Of a stretch of 64,000 nt of DNA, positions 57,139-64,000 are shown in pieces (position 1 is the stretch's first letter; every line of letters begins with the position of its first letter). A program made the translations under genes and the position numbers. The stretch lies in assembly GCA_024663395.1 (NCBI GenBank), contig JANFAH010000040.1:1-64000 (forward strand), in the 5' to 3' direction. This DNA comes from Pisolithus tinctorius. Taxonomy: Eukaryota; Basidiomycota; Agaricomycetes; Boletales; Pisolithaceae. The notes under the pieces were generated by a model. It was not told the origin of the DNA and made no database searches. It saw only the letters and a program-made list of their open reading frames with translations.

Positions 57139-58760
57139 CTATACCATCCTTCTCATCCTTGTACCCTCGACTCTCTGCATGCACGCATGCTTAACTTCTT
57201 GTACTTTGTCTGGCACTTCGCCCGGTGGCCAAAGCCCTTGTGCTAAGTGCCACCAAGTGACCTCAAGTCGCCCATCTTCATTCACCACTTTTTCGACCCT
57301 AGAAACAAAGTATCCTGACATAGTATAAGCTCAAAGTAAAATAAAACCTGTCACCTTAGTTTTGTAGAGTCTCGAGCCCTCCTCGATGATAGGTCTTTGA
57401 CCCTGATGGGTGTAGGTGCTACTCTCATTCAATCTGGGTTGTCGGCCTTCGACCTCGCAGTTGGGCAGACGAAGTCTTGATGCTAAGTACTGATGGATGG
57501 CTTCGAGCCATCCATCCCCATCGATTGCCTTTTCCTTTGCACTAAAGTACCTGTACTTCGCAGTATAAAGTGTTCGAATCAAAACTAAAAAGGGTACCTG
57601 GACTTCATATATCCCCTTCCTGAGTTTCCCCTCCTTGTTTGATGCTAGCCTCGAAACCTTTCCATGGGGGAGCTTCATCTTCACAACTCAGTGGCTATCT
57701 TCTTTTGCTACCAGGTCTTCACACTCTGCCTTCAACATGCACCCCTCTGCGCTGAGGGCTGGTACCACTGCATTAAGGTCACTTGAGTCTTTGCTCGTAC
57801 TTCCTAGCTCTTCATGTAACCTTTGTACTCATAAATGCGACTGCCTTTGGTCATAGTCGCCAGGTACTCTGAAACAACACGATCATAAGTAAGTTACCAT
57901 GAAACAAAAACGAAAACTTGGATCGTCACATGCAGCAATTGAGGCCTTCCCACTGTCCCTCCAATGGGGGACTTCTCCCAGTTCAAAACACTGTCCCTCG
58001 GTGTCGAAATGCAGCACTGCAGTACATAACTCGCCCATAGCCTGTTGGGATCAATGTGTGATATCTCGAAGTTCCTTGTCAGGTGGTTTTGGTGAACATC
58101 AAGCTCGCCTCAACCCCCATTGAACTGGTCCCTTGTTTTCATACTTTGCCTTCTCACCCCACTCATAGTAACACCACTGGATCGCACCATGTTGCTTTGA
58201 CTCTTCGACTTGTTGTTTCTCCTTGTATACCGCTGTGGGATTGTGTACTGGAGGCCTTTTGCAGCCAGTAGCCTCATTGACATCTTCTAAGACCTCATGT
58301 GCCCTAGAATAACATAGCTTTAAGCAAAATGCATCAGGGAAGAAACTAAAATTCAGGCTGTTGGGCCCATCTGGTATGGCCTCTATGCATCTCACATGTC
58401 GAGCATCTTCTGCCATCGAAGACTGTTGCTGTAGTCCGATTGGTATTTGTTGGACTTGTCTCTCCATATGTCCATGCATTCTTTGCTTGTAGTCTCTTGT
58501 AGACCCTTGAATTGCAGTCGCCATCCATCATAGATATCCATTTTTCCTATAATAATGAGGAGGTAAGTATGGTGTCCTAAAATCGAAATGAGAACATGAG
58601 CTGTCAAGCTCCATGTGTAAATTCACAAGGCCTCTCCTCCTTCGAATGACTTCTGTTGCTTCAAACAACCATCGATTGCCAGCAAACCACTCCGCCATCC
58701 TTCGTACTCTTGTTCCCTCCCCTAGTCACTCGTATGTACTTTGTACCTTTGGGCTTGATA
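57139..58760 (-). pseudogene. Left part of a tandem, module-based minus-strand gene or gene cluster
   Basis: Two related blocks, KYRYFSAKEKAIDGDGWLEA (57550-57490) and MSGYFVSRVEKVVNEDGRLE (57321-57260), are a tandem duplication of one module. Upstream, 58524-58099 contains AVYKEKQQVEESKQHGAIQW and CYYEWGEKAKYENKGPVQWG, the YYEWG module also found at 62-63 kb. Short introns with CTTAC-like branch sites and a TAG acceptor lie between modules. No known family. It is interrupted on its right by the fold-back element at 58761. Some modules carry stops. Confidence 0.4.
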
Positions 58761-60334
58761 CAGTGAGGGACAAAAGTGTTGCAATGTTTGTGAGGTGTGA
58801 CTTGTTGCTGATGTAGCTTGGGCTATTCTGCACAGATGATCATGATACCTATAGCATTGGAAAGGGGTGACTCTAAGCTTTCCAGAGCACTAAGGTTCAG
58901 TCAAAACAAAGCAATACATGCTGAGATACACCCTATTCTTTCTGAAAAGTGCATTGCAACACTTTTGTCCCTGACTGGTGAAATCATGAAATGTGACCTT
59001 TTGATGGGATTGAGGGCATGGAGGATGGGAAAATATGATTACATAATAAACCACATGATCATCCAGATGATTTGTCAGCATGTAAACAATGACAAACATT
59101 GGACTTGTACCATTAATCCTCCCTCTTTTACCACAACTCATGAAATCATCTCTCTAGCTCACATGGTCATTTTCTCAAGGAATTCTTATCAAATACTGGT
59201 GGCCACCACAGTGCCATCAGTATAACATGCTCTCAGAACCATCAGTCCCTTAAAAAACCTGCTGTCAGTCATTTCCTGGACTGTTTCCTCCCCCATGCCT
59301 GATGTGTTCTGGGACTAATCAGTACTTGGAAGGCTGAAAATGTTATGGAGGTCAATCTGGCACTTCAGAACATGATCTACAAACCAGTCCCCTCTAAACC
59401 AATGCATTTCTGGCACAGGAACAGTGGTATGGATGGTAGGGCAAGACAAAATCCTCTTTACCCCTGGGTGTCATCAGAAGGATATGCTACTGAACTGCCA
59501 TGGAGCAGAATCCTGTGCTTCCATCTGGCCCTGAATATTGCCTTTGGTCACATATGACCAAATAATGGTTCCCCAGTCATCTACAGTTCAGATCAGAGCA
59601 AGATCTAGTGAACCCTCTTAGGGTGCTTGGAGCACAAGGAGGTTTTGTCTCCCCCCCAACCTCCATACCAGTGTCCCTGTGCCAGAAATTCATTGGTTGA
59701 GAGGGGATTGGTTTGTCCACCATGTGCTGAAGTGCCAGATTGACCTCCATAACATTTTCAGCCTTCCAAGTACTGATTAGTCCCAGAACACATCAGGCAT
59801 GGGGGAGGAAACAGTCCAGGAAATGACTGACAGCAGGTTTTTTAAGGGACTGATGGTTCTGAGAGCATGTTATACTGATGGCACTGTGGTGGCCACCAGT
59901 ATTTGATAAGAATTCCTTGAGAAAATGACCATGTGAGCTAGAGAGATGATTTCATGAGTTGTGGTAAAAGAGGGAGGATTAATGGTACAAGTCCAATGTT
60001 TGTCATTGTTTACATGCTGACAAATCATCTGGATGATCATGTGGTTTATTATGTAATCATATTTTCCCATCCTCCATGCCCTCAATCCCATCAAAAGGTC
60101 ACATTTCATGATTTCACCAGTCAGGGACAAAAGTGTTGCAATGCACTTTTCAGAAAGAATAGGGTGTATCTCAGCATGTATTGCTTTGTTTTGACTGAAC
60201 CCTAGTGCTGTGGAAAGCTTAGAGTCACCCCTTTCCAATTCTATAGGTATCATGATTATCTGTGCAGAATAGCCCAAGCTACATCAGCAACAAGTCACAC
60301 CTCACAAACATTGCAACACTTTTGTCCCTCACTG
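58761..60334. mobile_element. Fold-back Tc1/mariner-like non-autonomous element with TIR arms of about 690 bp
   Basis: Both ends read CAGTGAGGGACAAAAGTG inward and are flanked by TA (58759-58760 and 60335-60336), the Tc1/mariner target duplication. The left arm (58761 to about 59450) and right arm (about 59640 to 60334) are inverted copies with few differences; only about 190 bp in the centre are unpaired. The identical 135-codon frames at 58818-59225 (+) and 60277-59870 (-) are the same stretch in the two arms. There is no transposase domain. Confidence 0.87.
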
Positions 60335-60340
60335 TAGTCC

Positions 60341-61141
60341 TCACTCATGCTTGTTGTGTAGTCCTGTAATGTCCCAGAAATAAATCAGTTCTCCATTTGT
60401 GATGGAGAACACTTGTCCTTTGACTTGAGAACAGACAGTGAGGCACTCGACTTCATGTGGGTCAAATGGGGTGTTGAACGCAGATAGGATGGATTCAGTG
60501 TTGGGTGGTGGTGTGACATAGGGACTGAGTGTCCATGCTGAGTGGTGATATTTGGTTGTGGTACATACAGGAGGGAGAGCACAGTGTAGAGATTCGTTGA
60601 GCTTTGCTGTCATGCCCTCAGGGTCCAGCCTAGGTCCGCTCGATGTGGTAGAATGGTAAGGCAGTAGATTATACACGTTGAACAGCTTCTCCAGGTAGGG
60701 CACTCATTTGTTGATATTCATGACATCAGTGCCATCAAATGTGACACTTGTGGAACTTGTGTGGACGAGCCTGTGGACGCTGGCTGTGATAGCCATGCCA
60801 ACGACAGCTCTGGTGCCTTTGATGTTGATCTTGACATAGATGGAGAGGTCCTTCACACCTTGTGGTAGCAAGGCATTCTGTACAATATATGTAACACCCA
60901 ATTTCTTCAATATATCCAACACACTCCACTCATCTGTGATGTCTCCCAAATAAAATGAGACTTTGTGATGTCTCTGCATGATATCCAACATGGGGATGGA
61001 GTCTCCCTTCGCTAACTGTTCGACAATGTGTCGACTTACTAACTCGCTTTGGTCGAACAGTAATGTAGGCATCTTCATCTTGAAGGGAGGTGGTTGCAGG
61101 TCATCCCAATTGGGACCTTTGTACTGTAGGCACATCGACAC
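60341..61141 (-). pseudogene. Erg26-like sterol C-3 dehydrogenase (3-beta-HSD family) remnant with central deletion
   Basis: The N-terminal half (SRHIVEQLAKGDSIPMLDIM, DITDEWSVLDILKKLG, GTRAVVGMAITASVHRLV, TSVTFDGTDVMN) and PYLEKLFNVYN are followed directly by the C-terminal portion (MTAKLNESLHCALPPV, YVTPPPNTESILSAFN, SITNGELIYFWD). About 100 residues between them are absent, including the Lys of the catalytic YxxxK, and the glycine-rich NAD-binding start is corrupted. Erg26 removes the C-4 carboxyl group in ergosterol synthesis. A stop separates the two halves. The fold-back element inserted just past its 3' end. Confidence 0.72.
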
Positions 61142-63960
61142 TCAAGGGTTCATTGATGCTCTGTAAAAATTCGTGATCCCTAAAATGTGGTAGCTGTAAG
61201 TAAAATGGCTTAAAGAGAAAGCTAAGACTTGGGCCTTCGAGCCCACTCAGCATGGCTTCAATGCTCCTCGCATCTTGTGCATCTTGCTGTGACTTTGAAA
61301 TTCACTGTTGTACTGTATATAGATGCCCTTCTTCGATGTTGTCATCTATTCTAATACGATGTAGCTGTAAGTAGAAATTTGCAAAATGAAAATAGAAGCT
61401 AGAGCTGTTGTGCTCATTATCCATCCTCAATGATTCATCAATACTCTGTGAAAACTTGTATTTCCTGAAACAACATAGCCATAAGTTAAATGCTTTGAAG
61501 AAAAAACTAAAATTCAGGCCATTGGGCCCACTTGATGTGACTTCAACACTTCTCACATGTCTTGCTTCTTGTTGTGACTTCAAACCTCGCCATTGTGTTG
61601 CTATTCATATTAGGTTTGCATGTTATTCCATAGAGTTGCTTCGAACTTGCTTCTTGTGGCATTTCACAGTTGGCATACTTGTCACTTTGTATGTCAATGC
61701 ATTCTTTCTTTGAAGTCATCATCTACTCTAGAATAGTGTATCTGTAAGTGAAAAGTTGCACAACTAAAGGAAAAACTTGGGTCATTGGGCTCCACATCCA
61801 TGCCCATTAGATGTCATATCCTCGACAATCACCATTGTAGTTCGAGCTGTAGTCTTCGCATTTGTCTCATGGTATTCCCGTGTGATCTTCGATTGCAGTT
61901 CACTGTAGATTCTGGAGTCTCGACCATGGGGACACTGGTTGCACTTTGTTGCAACTGTCCGCCATCCCTAGAGTAGGATAGATGTAAGTAAGACATTCTA
62001 GGATCAAAACTAAACCTTGAGCCATCGAGCTCAATACCTACACTCGTCGCACCCCATCTCCTTAAGATGGCTGTTCCAGCCTCGCATGGCTGTCGCTCTG
62101 AGTCCAGCACTGTCATTGTCCTCACTGCTATTGCTGTAGTCATTATCATTGTCATCGTTGTAACCATCACTGTCACAGTCGCTAGTCCATATTCTATTCT
62201 CAAGCCTTTGGCTTGTTCTATCCACTCGCCCCATTCATAGTAACACTGTCGGATCGCTTCACATAGCTTCTCCTCGACAGTCCACTGTATTTCTGCATAG
62301 ATCTTCGTAGATCCTCGCACCATGACAGCTTGGATGTCGCTCAAGCATCATCTTGCACATCTGTTTTTCCTAGAATAGAGTAGACGTAAGTAAAATGATT
62401 TAAGTCTGAAACAAAACCTTAAGCCATTTGGCTCAGTATCCATGCTCATCGGATCTCGTATCCTCGACAACTGCAGTCATAGCCTGAACTGTAGCCATCA
62501 TACTAATCTTGTCATTCATCCATGCGACATTTGCTCATAGATTGCTGTAGTTTCTTGAATCACAGGTATCTGGGCATCACTTGGCCTTCATCATATATAG
62601 CTATTTTCCCTAGAAAAATGAAGATGTAAGTAGAATAAACCAAAATGAACATGAAACCTCGAGCTGTCAAGCTGATCGTTCATGTCCACTGTGCCTCATA
62701 TCCACCATATGGCCATTCTTGCATTGCATGGCCACTGCTCCACATCCAGCGCCATTGACCTTGTCTCCTGTTCTCCCATTGTCGCTGCCATTGTCATTGT
62801 CACCATCGCTCGTCTATATACGATCTCCTCAGGCATAGTCTCTGTACTGCATGACAAGAACAATATCACCATCATGCCTTCTGACTGTTTGCCCCATTCG
62901 TAGTAGTGCCATTGTATTATGTCGTGTAGTTTCTCCTTGATGGACCTCTGTCTTTCCTTGTAGATTGTTGTAATCCCTTGGATCGCAGCTACCTGGACAT
63001 TACTTGTATGTCGTCTCGTACATCCTTTTTTCCTGGAATAAAATAGTTGTAAGTAAAGCATTCTGGAGTCAAAACAGACCTTTGAGCCGTCGAGCTCATT
63101 ATCTGCGCTCCTTGTGCCCTGTTTCCATCAAATGGCTGCTCCAGCCTCATGCAGCCCTCGATCTGTGCTAAGTGTCAATGACATTGTTCTTCATTGTACC
63201 GCAGTCGCTGTTCATCGTAGATATTCATTTGACCTAGAATAGAAACACTGTAAATAAAACACTATGAAATTGAAACAGAACCTTGGGCCGTCGAGCCCAG
63301 TATCTGCGCTTGCCGCACCTTGTTCCCATTGAATGGCTGTCCTAGCCTTTCGCATCTGTCGGTCTGTGTAAAATGCTGTCATTGTTGTCATTCTTTGTAT
63401 TGCAATCATCGCTGTTCGTCGTAGATAGCTACCTTCCCTAGAATAGCATAGATGTAAGTAAAGCATCTCAAAATCAAAACATACCTGTGAGCCATCAAGC
63501 TCAGTATCTGCACTTGTCACACATCGTTCCCATCAGACAGCACCTCCAATCTTGTATGGCCATTTATCTGCGCTAAGTAAGGTCATCATCATCATTGCTG
63601 TTGCTCAGGTTGCTGCCATTGCTGTTGCTCGTAGTTGTGGTAACTTCCATATGGTATGCCAATCGCCCCATTCATCATATCCTGCAATTGCAGCGATCTT
63701 GCATAGTTGGTCTATAACTCTAGAGTCATCAGTATGTAGTATTACTTGAGTGCGCGCAGCCACAATGCGCGGAGCAGTCACGTGACCCTGCTTAGTCAAC
63801 ACCACTGGACTTTCTGCACAAGTCCTAACATCGAGCGCGCATATCGATTCACTCGATGAACCCTTGAATAAAACATTTATTGCCAACACTGCATGGCTGT
63901 GGAATATTTCAAGTGCGAGGGTGTCTATCCTCACTGTGTGCCTCAACATTTCGACCTGTA
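61142..63960 (-). pseudogene. Tandem paralogous modules with a shared short intron (YYEWG repeats)
   Basis: At least nine minus-strand copies of a module spaced about 200-240 bp (or multiples) carry the same elements. These are an exon end encoding LDGS or LDGP followed by Gln/Arg; a GT... intron of about 45-55 nt with TTACTTACA and a TATTCTAG or TTTCCAG end; then a Gly-rich exon start. Three modules include the longer conserved block IY.E.Q...EEKL..AI..CYYEWG (62300-62220, 62960-62890, and 58230-58150 outside this span). Sharing at the protein level suggests they were once coding. No domain family is recognised. Stops and frame changes are frequent, so most copies look dead. Confidence 0.45.
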
Positions 63961-64000
63961 AAGACCCTTCCAGTGGCTTCCTTCGTGTGACAAGCCTCGA

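Noticed and set aside
58818..60277. Two copies of a 135-residue protein as real genes
   Set aside because: Both are the same arm sequence of the inverted repeat, have no domain, and their conservation is explained by the palindrome.

Overview
The window looks like chromosomal DNA of an agaricomycete (mushroom-forming basidiomycete). The evidence is short phase-variable introns of about 45-60 nt, an Skn7/Prr1-type HSF plus response-regulator gene, fungal BTB and AIG1-like GTPase genes, and a repeat landscape of KDZ and Plavaka DNA transposons plus a chromodomain Ty3/Gypsy element. No rRNA, tRNA or CRISPR array was seen.

Layout. 1-8.05 kb is CpG-normal DNA with three host genes that all carry lesions: a DUF2235 hydrolase (-), an Skn7-like regulator (+) and a BTB protein (-). 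8.25-14.41 kb holds a + strand GTPase gene whose reading frame I could follow from ATG to stop through 60 exons. Its centre (9.8-13.97 kb) is a tandem array of about 80-nt introns, most exactly 79 nt and nearly identical, separated by exons of exactly 3 nt. Read in the frame set by the upstream exon, the 48 microexons encode an almost purely hydrophobic stretch. This is the headline observation. 15-32.7 kb is a CpG-depleted graveyard: a second BTB copy, a gag remnant with a 1.8-kb LTR sitting in an XPG-type nuclease remnant, several minisatellites, and a KDZ transposon. 32.67-40.26 kb is a young, CpG-rich chromovirus inserted in the KDZ element (TSD GATAT). It has gag, a -1 slippery site, pol with one frameshift, and an antisense intron-containing Zn-cluster gene. 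41.9-49.6 kb has three multi-exon genes of unknown function typical of agaricomycete repeat-rich regions. 45.57-47.37 and 51.32-53.12 kb are two more copies of the 1.8-kb LTR. 53.1-55.9 kb is a Plavaka-like remnant split by a 903-bp solo LTR (TSD TGGGC). 57-64 kb holds tandem paralogous modules (-), a rearranged Erg26-like remnant and a 1.57-kb fold-back Tc1/mariner-like element.

Themes. (1) A GTPase gene appears to have had its membrane segment cut into single-codon-sized pieces by a homogenised intron array. (2) Old repeats have lost CpG by C-to-T decay, shown by a paralogue pair and by the two LTRs of one element. (3) Transposons are nested in transposons. All family assignments come from motifs read by eye; no database search was possible.
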